Shown: positions 37,901 through 50,204 of the stretch, in pieces
How positions within the stretch are numbered: position 1 is the first letter of the stretch
How the letters are laid out: each line of letters starts with the position of its first letter
Assembly (NCBI GenBank): GCA_020226215.1
Contig: CM035230.1
Span: forward strand, 5,045,501 to 5,109,500
DNA length: 64,000 nt
DNA from: Sindora glabra
Lineage: Eukaryota > Streptophyta > Magnoliopsida > Fabales > Fabaceae
Reading direction: 5' to 3'
Program-made: the position numbers and the translations under genes
The notes under the pieces: generated by a model
Databases searched by the model: none
What the model saw: only the letters and a program-made list of their open reading frames with translations
What the model was told of the DNA's origin: nothing

Positions 37901-38644
37901 CTAATATACATCAACCACTTCTAATCTTGGAATAAACATGGGAAAAATGTAACAATGGATTTTTTAGTTAAGTTACTGTGGACTTAAGAAAAAGAATGAT
38001 TCTATATGTATGATTATTAATTAATTAATCAATTATGGGCATTTCCTATTGGTTAAAAACACCTTTTTAGTTACATAACATGCTCAAGTTTATCTTGACA
38101 AAATTGTGCACATGCATGAAGTTCTATTATCATTGTGTCAGATTAGGGCACTCATTACTCATATCTAGTAATTCTTCCAACAAGCATTAGTGACACGGTC
38201 ACATTTTAACACTGAATTCCACCCACAAATAGATGGATAGTTAGAGTTAACTATATAGATTCCAAAAGATATGCTTAGGGGATGCACATTAGAAATTGAA
38301 AAGAGCTGAGAAAAGTAATTGTCATTTATTGAATTTGTATACAATAATAGCTATTAGTCATGTATTCAAATGGCCTTTTATAAAGCTCTTTATGGAAAAA
38401 ATATAGATCTGCAATAGATTGATTTGCAAAAATAAAAGCAAAGCTCCTTGAACTGGATTTAGTATTTGATGCCATGGAGAAAGTTCGCATAATGTAAGAT
38501 TGATTGAAGATGGCTTAAGATAGATAGAAATCCTATATAGATAGAAGAAAAAGAGAGATAGAAATCTAAAAGGCAAACATAATGTTCCTTAAAGTGACAC
38601 CAATGAAAGAAGTTTTGTAGTTTAGGAAGAAGGGTTTAAAGCCT
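34980..38644 (+). pseudogene. Plus-strand Ty3/gypsy gag-pol remnant
   Basis: The order is Ty3/gypsy: a gag fragment with AQLSRYV (about 35045-35090); protease with FDTSTNHSFISKRF (about 35746-35790) and NYYNVILGMDWLFQYHTCVNC (to 36010); RT with FINDIFVYSKSEMEYVQHL (36730-36790); RNase H with WKYHLYGETYEIFTDQKSLKY (about 37310-37375); integrase with MHPGV (37770) and ending in FLKVTPMKEVL (to about 38620). The RT catalytic FIDD reads FIND. Dozens of in-frame stops are TAG/TAA where the family has CAG/CAA/TGG codons. Integrase is joined directly to mid-LTR sequence, so the PPT and LTR start are deleted. Confidence 0.9.
35804..36058 (+). pseudogene. Protease C-terminal fragment of the plus-strand gypsy remnant
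   Basis: An 84-codon open stretch in the protease part of the relic: VLLCVNYYNVILGMDWLFQYHTCVNCLNKSIIF matches the retropepsin ILGMDWLxxxxAxIDC block. The active-site half (FDTSTNHSF, about 35746) lies upstream in another frame. The ATG at 35804 is internal to the old frame and not a real start. Confidence 0.8.
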
Positions 38645-40179
38645 TTTTTGAAACAAAATTTTTGCTTTCTCTTTAACCTAAAACTATGACACTCATAGGA
38701 TTTTCAAGTAGGGTTTTCAAGCTTCCAACAATTTCCAAGAGATTTTCCAAGTGATTCTATTAAGTTTCTTGCAAGGTAACCTGGGTTTCCCTTTATCTTA
38801 TTCAAGTTTTTATGGAAGTTTTCTTTTCAAGGTTACTAAAACTTAGTCTATTTTAATAATGTTTTTTCTTTTCAAAGTTACTAAAACTTAATTTATTTTA
38901 ATGAAGTTACTGCTCCAAAAGGTCTTTGAAAGGTTAAAAATAAAAAAAAATAAAGTGAATGGTAACTATCCTTTTTCCTTTAAGTTTTCTAATGATAGGT
39001 GAAAAAATATAATGATGTATGCTATTATAAGTGTCTAGTTAATTTATGGTGCTATATGGTTTAATTCTTGCATTATATAAATGTAGATATGATGATATGA
39101 TTTTGGTGTTTTAGCCACGATTGGTAGAAAAGGATCCAATAAGTTTTCTTAAGAGATGACAATAGAGTTTTATTGAGTTTGGAAATAAAAATTTCAAGTA
39201 AGGATAATAACATGTTTCTTAGAGCTCTTTATAATTAAGGGTTAGGAATTGTTAAATTTTAATTTTTAGCATTTTAATATTATAAATAATATTAAGATAA
39301 GTGTGAAAAGAATTAGGAATTTTTAGAAAATTTTTAAGATATGAAATATGAATTATTGTGGACCTTTGTCACAAGAGTTCAAAACAAAATTCTAGGTTTT
39401 GTGTTCTGAAGTTTGGTGCTATTTGTACAATAATTTGATTGAGAAAATTTGAAATCATTGATGTTCTTTGGCTATTAACATGATCTTTTATGGTGAAAAC
39501 TCTTTTGAAAAAGGAGAAGAATAACCATTCACTGAGTATTTCAATACTCACACTTTTTCTATTATATTTTGTTTATAGATATAGAACATGGATTCCATGA
39601 GAATGACTGACACATGTGCAAGAACCTTCCTTTCACCCTAAGGAAATTTCCAAATAATATTTTACTATAGACTCTAAATGTTCATAATAGGTCCTCGAGT
39701 AGATTATACTATAAAGCTTAAAAAAGATTAATTCTGAGTCTAATATTTTCTTAGCCGATCCCATTTAACAAATCCATTAACTAAAGAGCATGGATAGTAA
39801 TTCTAGCTTGATTAATATGTCAACTTCTCCTTTTTCCTCATATATGGAATAAGATCTTAAGGAAGACAATGAATGAAAATAAATTAGTCCTAGTTAAGGG
39901 GTCTACTTTCTGATAGTACTTGTGCACAAATTTTTATTTTCAAAAAATTGCACTCTTGCATAAGTACCTTTTTCTAATATATTAAATTATGTTTTAAACT
40001 TCCTTATATACATGCAAGTAATATTGTTTTCCATAAATACTTATTTATACTCTCAGTAAAGTTAAGAAAGTAAATAAGTCAAAAATGTCTTAAAAACTTG
40101 TAAGGATATCTAGTTAGTGTATTAATACTAGTTAGGTATCTTTACACCAGTCAGAATATTCAAGAATTGGGTGATGATA
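38645..40179 (+). mobile_element. Truncated 3' LTR of the plus-strand gypsy remnant
   Basis: Enters the LTR in its middle. Tail phrases gtgtattaatactagttaggtatc and tttacaccagtc (40115-40150) are the direct-strand form of the termini seen at 12310, 20060 and 59600, so this LTR belongs to that family. The end is degenerate (gatgata at 40179). The following atagt resembles the ataat found before 4331, but this link is weak. No ORF is present. Confidence 0.65.
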
Positions 40180-40212
40180 ATAGTTAGGCATAATTTTCTA
40201 AAGAATTTGCTT

Positions 40213-41775
40213 AATTTAATCAAAACCTTCCATATAGGATTTGACGTGCACTAAAGGTAATTGGGATCAACTGCACCATGAAGATGTAATAATCATGACA
40301 TTTTATTCTGGCCATTCTTCCATTGACTACACTAATACATCTTTTGAGTTTAGAGGCATGATCGTCAAATATTCTTAATTCCTTGATCCACTCATATATT
40401 GCCTTTCTTTCATCTAAACTCAAGGTATAATAAGCCTTAAGGTTTATGTATTTTTCCTTACCTATCTCCTAAGGCTAACTTCTTTGGACAACTTAATTTT
40501 CTATTAGTTTGCTATCCAAACAACATTCCATATGCAATAAAATCATTTATGATCCACATTAGTGCAACCTCCATCTAAAAGTTTTACTTTGTTGAAATAT
40601 CTTATGTTAGGACAAAGGCTGCATGAACAAATAAATCTTACTTTTAGGTTTTTCTAGGCATAGGACTATCAGAATTAAGAACATTTAGGGGGTTGTCATA
40701 CATATCTCTAGAGGCAAGTTATGAAGAGTGACTTTCACCAAACAACATGAATATGTTGCTATATCATGACTAAATTGAGGAAAACTATTAGAGCACAACC
40801 TAATTCTTACATTGTAAGGCTCAGATGCAAAAATAGAATGAGTTTGATCAAATAATTTCCAAGCTTCTCCATCTGAAGGGTGACATAACATGCCAACCTT
40901 CTTTTAATTCTTATAATGTCATCTCATATAAGAAGCCAACTTTATTAATGCATTCAATCTTAGCAACCTTGAGATTAATGGTAGGTAGTACATTCTCTTG
41001 TATGATACATCTTTACTATTCTTACTAGTCCTCTTTTCCATGTATCAAAGTGAACTACAAATTCTACACTCTATTAGATTTAGCATTCATGTAGAATAAC
41101 ATGTAACCTTCACACAATAATTCAATTTTTTTATGTCCCAATCCTAACTTCCTCATCAACATCTTTGTTTTATGAAATGTGTTAGGAAAAATGTTTTCAA
41201 GAAGATGTGTTTCGAACATTATCTATATAATCTGATTAAAGGAATTTAATGGCAAATTGAAGTCTAATTTTATACTCAATGTCCTTTCTGCTATGGATAA
41301 TTTAGAATGATTGGTACACCTTATCGATAATAGCTTATGTGTAGAGTTCAACATTTCATAAAATTGTTAGGTATCTTAATTTGATTCTTATTCCACATTA
41401 TGCTCCATATAATTGCAAATTGTGGCCATTTGGCATCAAGTGCAATATTCTTATATAGATTACTTGCTTTATACCTATCTAATGTCACAACACCAGAAAA
41501 ACTATCTTTTCCTTACTAAGATTAGTCCACTACCAATAATTTTTTTGAAATCCAAACTTGTACAAATCAACTTTAACTTCATCAGGATTTGAAAATTTTG
41601 TACACTACCATTTCAAGCATTGATAACTTATTTTCCCATCATATAAGTAAATGTGTTAAGTTTTAGCAAAATTAAATAATTTTTCCATCCTATTTAGAAA
41701 GTCCATCTTATACCCTTTTACGATATGGAAGAAGCCAATCATACATCCACCTATGATGTTTTGCAATTTCCATAT
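40213..41775 (-). pseudogene. CACTA transposase TNP2-type, broken and internally deleted
   Basis: Would encode the large transposase of a CACTA element. On the minus strand: a transposase-associated N-terminal domain near 41770-41560 (WMYDWLLPYRKGY, then DEVKVDLYKFGF and WWT); a middle part with LNSTHKLLSIRCTNHSKLS and MLMRKLGLGHKKIELLCEGYMLFY in shifting frames (about 41360-41080); the start of the TNP2 core (40891-40685: HPSDGEAWKLFDQTHSIFASEPYNVRIRL, then TYSC..NLPLEICM); and a DUF4218-like segment (40423-40220: KLKRCISVVNGRMARIKCHDYY). Only about 260 bp separate the last two, where most of the TNP2 core should be, so the catalytic region is deleted. No CACTA terminus was found nearby. Confidence 0.85.
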
Positions 41776-44076
41776 TATCTATATGGATTTTATAATGACT
41801 GACAATTGATGATAACAATGACATCTTATTCCAAGCATCAATCAACATTAATTTAAGAACAAATCATCTAACTATTACAAGTAAATTATCAATACTAAAA
41901 AAAAGTATTAAACTTATTATCAATAATTACTCTATTAACTCATTAATTATGAAATAACCTAACTAATTTACCCTAATATAATTCAAAAATTAAACTTAAA
42001 TAATTACTAAAGTCACAAGCATAAATTATATTCTGGCCTTTTTGTTTAGTTTCAATTAATGGAAACAACATTTTAGACATCTTCCTTTCAGAACTACATC
42101 ACAAATGAAAATAATCATTAAATTCAATCTATAGGATAATTTATCAAAATATCAAGAACAAATTAATTGATTTAGAATTTTAAGAAAACCTTTCAATATG
42201 TAAGGTTGAAGCTTGAATATTTACAATAATGAAATTCTTTATACAATTAGCATTGGAGAAAGGAACAAATGAGAGGAAAGCAGAAAGGCATGACCTAAGT
42301 AGCAAGATCAAAATTTCCAGTGAAAATTTTCATTGAAAATCTATCAAAAATAGTGAGATTTTCTTGCATGGAAATTCATGCATCTTTTTTCATAGATAAA
42401 TCATGGGATATTTCTACATAGCAAATCAAGAAGATTTTAGAATAATTTTTATGGATCTTTTAAATTATTTGACATATTTTTAATAAAAATATGTTGTAAA
42501 AAAGAATAAACATATATGAATTCCATTTCCATTTTTGATAAATTTTTAGGATATTTTTTATTTTTATGATGGAAATAACAATTGGAAAAAGCATTTTTTC
42601 TCTAGTCTTATCTAATACTTAAATTCTTGAAAAAGAATAAAATTCTTTGATTCTTCTCTTCAATTGATTTTGACTGATGGCTTTAGGAACTATGATTCAA
42701 GATGGAATAGTGAATTTTGACATTGATAGATTTCTTTGATGAAGCTTGTTCTAAGATTAATAGTTGAATCTTAACTTTGAAAGAGGTGTATGAGAAAGCT
42801 TGATCTCCAATTGAATGTCAAATCTTCATAGAGGCTTCAAGGTTGAACATATTAAAGAACTAAATATTGTTGAACTCTTCATCTTAGAACAATGTTATTT
42901 ATTGAAGTTAGAGACTTTGGATGTTTGGATTTCACTAGTAGTGCATTGGGAAAGTTTTAGTGTTTCACCATTCTTCTTTTGATGATTTATTGTTATTGAA
43001 TGACACAAATAAACTCTCTATTTATTGAGCTAGTGGCAAATGCTTTGAGATAATCATTTCCTCTTCTTTTTAATTATTTATTGCTTTTTAATTTTTTTAA
43101 AATACAATTTTCTTTATTAGTTAAGATGATACACTGTGACACATGATGACTTCTTATTTATTGATTAACATTATAAACATAAAGGTTTAATTTGATTGGT
43201 TCATCTATTTTATAATGCTTGTGTGGTGCAATATAATTTATCATCAAAGACTTCTTCAAGGACCTACTTATTTTCTATGTAAAATTTTAAGTGTTAATAA
43301 ATACCTTTTTTTCTAATTAGTTATTTTTATAAGCTGGAAATAAAATAAACTAATTTAATTGTATGTAAAAGCCTTTTTGAAAAATTGTTCATGAACTTGA
43401 ACATAATTTCATTTGAGTGATTACGTTTTGAATATATTCTTTTAATATTTCACTTTGATTAAATAATAATGTTTTGATTTTAGATCAACTCATTGCACAA
43501 AGCACACATATCTAACAACCCAATTACCTTTCCATGATTTGGAGTTATGTTTGAATAATCCTTGTCATCCCTAATTGCTCATATATATCTAATAAGCCAT
43601 ATCTTGTTTATCAAAGATTGAAATAAGATATGTAAGAATTTATATCTCTAAGAATATAGTACAATTATGTCATGCTCCATTTAGTGTTGATGAACATTAA
43701 ATCTTAAAATATAGGACTTCATTATGATCCTTCTTGTTTTGTATATTAATTGTAGTTTATACTCATGTAGGCCAAGAGTGTTACATATGTTTTTAGTTTA
43801 ATTTGTTTGGTTGTAGTTTATACTTGTACAAGCTAGCTAGATCTGGCATATAAGAGATTTCTTTTAATCGTGCACAATTTATACTTTTACAAGTTAGGAG
43901 TATCACATATTTTATCTTTATACAATTATTAAGGTTTTATTTAATTTGTTGTCATAATTTTAACTTATGTGATCTAGGAGTAACATACAATTTAGCTCCA
44001 TGTGATTAAGCTGACTCATTGTTGCAGATATGTCATTTAACATCAATTATTTAACACATTCAATGTTAGGTTTTAC

Positions 44077-44078
<2 letters not shown>
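41776..44078. other. Unassigned AT-rich region
   Basis: No coding frame, LTR boundary or terminal repeat could be supported. 42690-42880 has several similar short phrases (gaagcttg, gaatcttca, gttgaat) that hint at an old transcribed repeat or LTR. It may include the 5' end of the TNP2 element, but no TIR is visible. Confidence 0.3.

Positions 44079-44165
<87 letters not shown>
44079..44165. repeat. (TA)n microsatellite
   Basis: About 87 bp of TA repeat, flanked on both sides by copies of a near-palindromic acatt(c/g)aatgttag string (about 44056 and 44173). Confidence 0.95.
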
Positions 44166-44170
<5 letters not shown>

Positions 44171-44199
44171 GATACATTGAATGTTAGTTTCCTTACAAT

Positions 44200-45490
44200 A
44201 AAACTAATGTATTTAGTTGTAGTATATTATTCAATAATTAAAACATGATATCAATTTTTTGATGTAGTAATTGACATTGATAATCAATTTTCTATATTTT
44301 AAAATTTTGATTAAGACATCAGTTTATTTTATATAATTAACATCTAATATGCAATAGAAAGACAAGCTTATAAAATAACCAATGTTATTTACTAGTTTTC
44401 CCTTTTAAAAAAAATTCTTAAGAATTTACTTAAATGCTACTACCTTTAGAGTAGTATCCAAACCTAATTATAGAATTTAACAACTCATATTACTATACAA
44501 GCAGTAACAATAGTATTAAAGCCTTATATCAATTTATAATAAACTAAAAATGATGAAAAATAATACATCTATTTCATTTCAAATAGTCTAAATAGTAGAT
44601 GACATATAATATGTAAATCTTGAAAAAATTGGAAATAATACTTGTAACTGTTGAGAAGGATCTTACATTATCTTCCAATTCTCATTGTGGCAAAAGAAAG
44701 GCACAAGGACATTAGAATTGATGTTGTAAGTTTAACATTAAAATAATATGCTATTAGTGGAGAGAAATTTATTACCTAGCTTATGCCATTAAACATTGAT
44801 GGTATTATGTGTTATTTGAATTGCTTGTATCCTTTTAGCCCTTTGTATAAAAATACCCATTGACTTTCTTTAGTAAGGAAGAAATTCATTACCTTTTTTT
44901 TTAAGAAACTCATATTAACTAAAATCTTAATTAATGAAATTAGAAACAAAAAATTCAAACAAATTAACATAATACACAATAAATAGACATTCCTAATTAT
45001 GTTTAGAGGAGAAATGAGACATTTAAGTAGACTTTAATGTTGAGAAAAAGATGCTAGTAAGAGTGAACTAACGATTAAACTTGAGCAAAGGTGATATTTT
45101 ATGTGAAGAAATTGCAACGAATTTCTTGTTTACAAAAGAAAATCAATTAGTTGATCACTCTATAGGGCACTTTTTGTAATATATTTACAAATTGGTGCCC
45201 GAGATTGGCTTCCAATTTTAACTCCCACCTTAATTTTCATAAGTTTTAAGAAAAGAAAAATGATATCATTTAAGTATTCTATGTTGGTTATAAAATAAAA
45301 CTGATATAGTAGAGCTAATGATAAATTTACTTTTTCTACATTAGTTGTATAATAAATCGATATGGAAATTCACTTCATCAATTTATTGCTTTAACTACCT
45401 AGACATAGTTTTACTCTTTCACATCAGCTTTCATTATAAATCAATGTTTTATAATTATTAATAATTAATTGATGTGGTATATTTTTTTTT
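44200..45490. mobile_element. Possible non-autonomous element with paired subterminal repeats
   Basis: 44200-44345 and 45255-45482 each hold several short inverted units around gatatcaat/gacatcagttta and ctgatatagta/tcgatatgg/attgatgtgg, as in transposons with inverted subterminal repeats. The 900 bp between has no ORF. No clear TIR or target duplication was found, so the call is tentative. Confidence 0.3.
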
Positions 45491-46989
45491 ATCTAAAGTG
45501 TGCTTTTGTTACTACACAAAGAAAGAAGCCAAACTTTTTATGTAAACAACAAGGTTGATGCACTTATTGATGCAAAAGAGCACTAACTTTTAAATAACAA
45601 TATATCATATAATAACATATCTAAATAGCTTTCATATTACAAGTAATTACTTGCAAGCACATTATATATACATTTTCATTTACAATTGAAAAAAAAATTA
45701 AAGTTCAAATTGCACCCCTTTAGTTAGTGCTTGTATCTCTCTTAATGCATATGTAGCTCATTCCTCTTGAGGTTGCTAAACTTATTACACTATATGGTTC
45801 CGTATTTCCTTCGATGAACTCTATGTTTACACATAAAACTTGATAAAAAAAACATAACTATATATTTTTTATAAGTGTCAACCTAACTAAAATTCAAACA
45901 AATTACCCTATAAAGCTTTTTATTTCTTTTCATATGTTTAGCCATGCTAGCAATGTATTTATACATATAATATCTTCACTCCATGTTGCTTTCTTGTCTG
46001 AGGCACTATGAAAAAATAATGCAAATTAGTTTTAATTCATGTAATGATAATCAATCACTATATTAGGTACCCAAACATGCACAAGAATATTACCTTCACT
46101 ACCACCCATTCAACTTTGATCTTAGTGGTGGAGACTTCCATCCATTAGTAAATGTTCCTTAATGTTTTTAGTGACTTTCTAAACTCCTTTTGTAGTTCAA
46201 TCCTAGCAGGTCAAGCTAATAGATTATCTTTGGCTATAGATAGATCATGCTTAGCATCCAATGATGGATACAATAGTATCAATATCAAGGTGGATACAAT
46301 AGTATCAATATCAAGGTAAGACAATAGAGGAAAAAATAAAGCTAAAGTTGAATTAAGGCACATCACTATACCTATATACCTTTGATAGTATGATACCATT
46401 TAGCATTGTCACTTCTTATTTATTGCAATGGTCTTATTTATGTACTTATTTTAAAACTTCTATCTTATCCCTAACTCCTTCGCCTTGTTTGGATCTATGA
46501 AGTTGAAGTAGGAACCTAAGTTCCTCTTCTTGGCATTACAGTGCAAGTGTCTATAATCTTCCAAATGAATAAGTATTAGAATTCATAATATCTAATATTG
46601 CACAAAACTAGGAAGCCTTGCAAGGTAAAGATAAACACACCTTATCTAAATCATGATAATGGAAACATCTAACTTCTCCCTACTAAGAAGTTGCAAGATT
46701 TCCATCTTAGATAAAAGAATGTTACCTTCATGACCCACAAAATCTTTCCTCAGATACAATGAAATTATCTCATTATTTGACATCTTTTGTGTAATTGTTA
46801 GACCTTTTTTCAATATCTTCTCATCCTTTTTTTATAAAGGATGAGCTGCTAAAGTCTATAACTATTTAGACATTCCATTTCCATCCTTTTCCTCATTCTG
46901 CTTATCTTTTCTCTTTTCTTTCCACACAAGTTCCTAAAAATAGATCACAAAAAAACATGACAACCAAACATGTTTGATAATATTTTATT
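45491..46989. other. Unassigned AT-rich region
   Basis: No supported gene. A 62-codon minus-strand frame (46211-46399) covers a tandem duplication and has no recognisable features. It may be the degraded 3' part of the CACTA-related gene that follows. Confidence 0.3.
46265..46316. repeat. Exact 26-bp tandem duplication
   Basis: 46265-46290 and 46291-46316 are identical (core acaatagtatcaatatcaag). Perfect identity points to a recent event. Confidence 0.95.
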
Positions 46990-48360
46990 TGACTAAAAAC
47001 AATGAACTTAGCAATGGAAAATTTTATCTTCATAAATAACAAAAGTCAAGGCCTTTGGCCAAGTTAGTTAGAAGCCAATTACTTGGGCCACTATGGTCAC
47101 CTCCTTTATTGGCAATGGTACTTCAACTAATCCATCTTTAATTATGCCTACCAAAACCTCACACTAATCCTCTAGTAACAAAACAATGTGGAACACGTAG
47201 CTTGGGAAAACCATGCCTTTCACTACTTTCTTAAAAGGTTCTTCCATTCTAAAGTATACACCCATGCTTAACTTATATTGATAAATAAACTAATAAAAAA
47301 GCATCAATATAATCCTACAACAAGATTAAGGAATGATTCATATCAAGCAATAGGGTGACAAGAATTTATTTATGATAATTGGGCAAAGGGATTGGGGTTA
47401 ATGGGGTAATAACTACCCTGTTGTAGCATAAGAGTTGCCATTCTTACCTTTTCCTCCTCCCTCGATTAGATAGCAACCTATTGATTTACTCGAATTTAGT
47501 TAACATATGCCACAAAATTGAATCATACAGCTTTGTCTTTTCTTCCTTGGATAATTATTTGTCATGATAATATTTTATAGCTCTACTAAAATGTTTCTTA
47601 ATGCCAATTATTTCTTAAATGCCCCTCACACATTTAAGATTTCAGAGTAGTAGCTAACATGTCCATCTTCCTTCATGCATAAAACTTTCCCTAGGTGGCT
47701 TGCTATATGAGCTCATCTCGAAACAATGTTTTCGAACATGGTTACTCATGTGCTAGTAAATCAATAATACTCAATATTTGATAAATAAAATAATAACATC
47801 ATTTACTATTCATTGGAAAACCTACTAACTCTCCTCTGTGATAATTCACCCTTACTGTTGACTCTAGCATTCACCTATAACTATGTCATTCAACTAGGAC
47901 AATAGAGGTAGATGCTTGATCACCAAATAGAACAATAGCCTCCTTAATAGGTAAGTCTTTTTCCTTAAGGATGTCCTTCTCAAGCTTTCCATACCCTCCT
48001 CGAGACAACCTATGTTTCTACATATTTTTTACTTAGTTTGCTTTATTTTAGGCACTTATAACTTATTGACAAGAAAACAAAATAAGTAATGAGAAAAAGT
48101 TATTCCCTATCAATAGTGGAAAAAAGAAAATAGTACTAAGATGCCATAAATACTTGGATGCCTTTCAGATGACACATCTACACAAACTTCACCCATGTTG
48201 GGGGTTTGGTCCATTAATATTTTTTATGAAAAGGTCCTACTGGATTCCTTAATTCATTAATGAACTTTTTTTTCAATGTATACTTATAATCTCTCCATCT
48301 TTTGCTTGCTAATAATTCTAGGGAATATTGAACGTAACCCATAATGCAATCCATAAATTA
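46990..48360 (-). pseudogene. Traces of an En/Spm-type second CACTA protein
   Basis: Two relic segments on the minus strand resemble plant En/Spm-type transposon proteins. At about 48350-48170, KRWRDYKYTLKKKFINEL followed by PPTWVKFVQVS is like the Ptta/En/Spm family (WRDYKxxLKKKY.. then PPxxxxxxWxxLVxxW). At about 47240-46990, MVFPSYVFHIVLLLED, GIIKDGLVEVPLPI and VTIVAQVIGF-LTWPKALTFVI is like the TNP1/En/Spm domain ending in a VxxAxGxxVxWP(K/R)xLI block. Both are broken by stops. It lies upstream of, not downstream of, the TNP2 pseudogene on the same strand, so the two are probably from different elements. Confidence 0.45.
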
Positions 48361-50204
48361 TAGAAATGATTAGTAATCTAAGACTTCTTGCTATATATAT
48401 CTAAAAATTGAAATGGAGATAAGTATGAAGGTTCTTTACTAATAAATCTTCACAGATAGCATCCTTGATGCCTTATTTTACTTAGTGCCATTCCTTAATA
48501 GTAATAAGCACTTTGGTATGTACCAAGGAACCTAGGTAGTTAGTGAATCAATTCTACTAGGCCCACACGTAGCTTCATTTTCATTATAGTTTACTCTTAA
48601 CCTCTCCTTTTTAATGCCTTTAGGAACCATGCCTTTCTTAATTATAAGGGCTTTAGTGTCCTTACTTTTCTTACTACCTTTACTAAACTTCCCAGATGCA
48701 TCTGTGTCACTTCTATTTAAAGAGACTTAATCAAATCAACATAAACATTTAACTTATATACTAAGCAACATCTAATAAATAACTCAGTACATACATGTGA
48801 TAACTTAAATAAAAAAAATGATTGGAAATCATTTTATCATATTTAGTTTTATTCTAGAATAAAATTTTACTCATAACAAAGTGACAATTTCAAAAATAAC
48901 ATCTAAGTAGCAAAGCCACACTAATGTGTAGAAAGTTAATCCATAAATATAGCATCTAAATAAAACTAATATTTTTGAAAATAATGCTTTAAGTATTTGG
49001 GTATTTCAACTTTTCATGTTAAATAATGCTTTTAAAACATGTAACCAATAATTGAAGAGTAATTTTTAACCCTTAAAAATGATAGTTTTCCAATAATGAA
49101 TAACAATGCTTGAGCTCTAACCCTAAAAACTATAATCAAAATACAAAATATTTACAAAGCATATGTGAATTAGAGAAAATACCTTGGATAGATAGTTGAA
49201 GATTGTTGAAGACTAAGATGACAAGGAAGATCCTTTTGTTGCTTATAGTTTTTTAATTTTGATTGACATTCTAAGCTTGATTCCAAAAACTATGGTTGAG
49301 CAATTATTGATTAACAAGGACAAAGAGCAAAAGGAAGTTATCTAAAAAGCACTACCTAAATTAGGCTTTCTATTTAAGTAAAAGTTGGAGACCTTGCTAT
49401 TAGCTTTAGATTTTGACAGAAGATGGATTTAACTCTAAAACTTTTACGAGAGGTTATTTCATTAAATAATGGTATCACTTTAGGGATGAAGTGTTTCATT
49501 AATACCCTTATTGAAACTTTACTTCAGGTGATTGAAAATCTAAGTAAAGCTACTATCATTGAAAATCTTATTAAGCTTTTGAGTAGCACTAAGATGAACT
49601 TTTGAAATTCTTTAAGAGTATTGAGTGGAGGAATGCTGACTTCACCTCTAAACTAAGGCTTATATCAAAGATATACAAAAAAAAATGTGGTTGAGATCTT
49701 TTCCTTACAGTAAGATATTGTTAAACTTAAGTTATGATGTGTGAGGGCTTAAGGAATTTAGCTTTAATTGGAAGCTATATATATAATCTATCATTAATAA
49801 AGAGCTAGTCCTCCTGCTGCAAGTGAAGGTAAATTTAAAGGATTTCAAAGCCATTAAGGTGAAGTTAGTTGTCATAAAGGTGAGTGCTAAGTGATGTATG
49901 AGCACAAAAAGATCATCACAACTTAATGTTAGAGTTTCAAGTTATCTTAACTTTCAATGACAATGGCTGAAAAGGTCTTACTTTGTAATTTTGAATATTT
50001 TTTTGCAATTAAATTTAAACTATTTTTCCTTACCTATAACTTTTTGGAACGAATGAATTTTTTGCCAACCATTATTTATGTTATTTTAAGTTTGTTTAAC
50101 TTAGATGGCTTTAAATGTTTTGAACTTAGCTATGTTTTTGGCTTTTTATATGAATACTCTTATTTCATGAACATCTTTCTAAATTGTCTATTTCATTGAC
50201 GTCA
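48361..50204. other. Unassigned region
   Basis: No protein family recognised. Plus-strand frames of 60 and 80 codons (49423-49605, 49957-50199) have no domain-like features. The second ends exactly where the Tat-type integrase C-terminus begins on the other strand and is probably chance. This stretch may hold the 3' untranslated part or LTR of that gypsy element. Confidence 0.3.

Noticed and set aside
45508..45530. ttactacacaaagaaag as a CACTA terminus
   Set aside because: It lacks the initial CACTA, has the wrong orientation for a right end, and no partner or target duplication was found.
49423..50199. Two plus-strand frames (60 and 80 codons, the second hydrophobic)
   Set aside because: No homology that I recognise, and AT-rich DNA readily gives hydrophobic frames. 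The second abuts the integrase end on the other strand. Left as unassigned.
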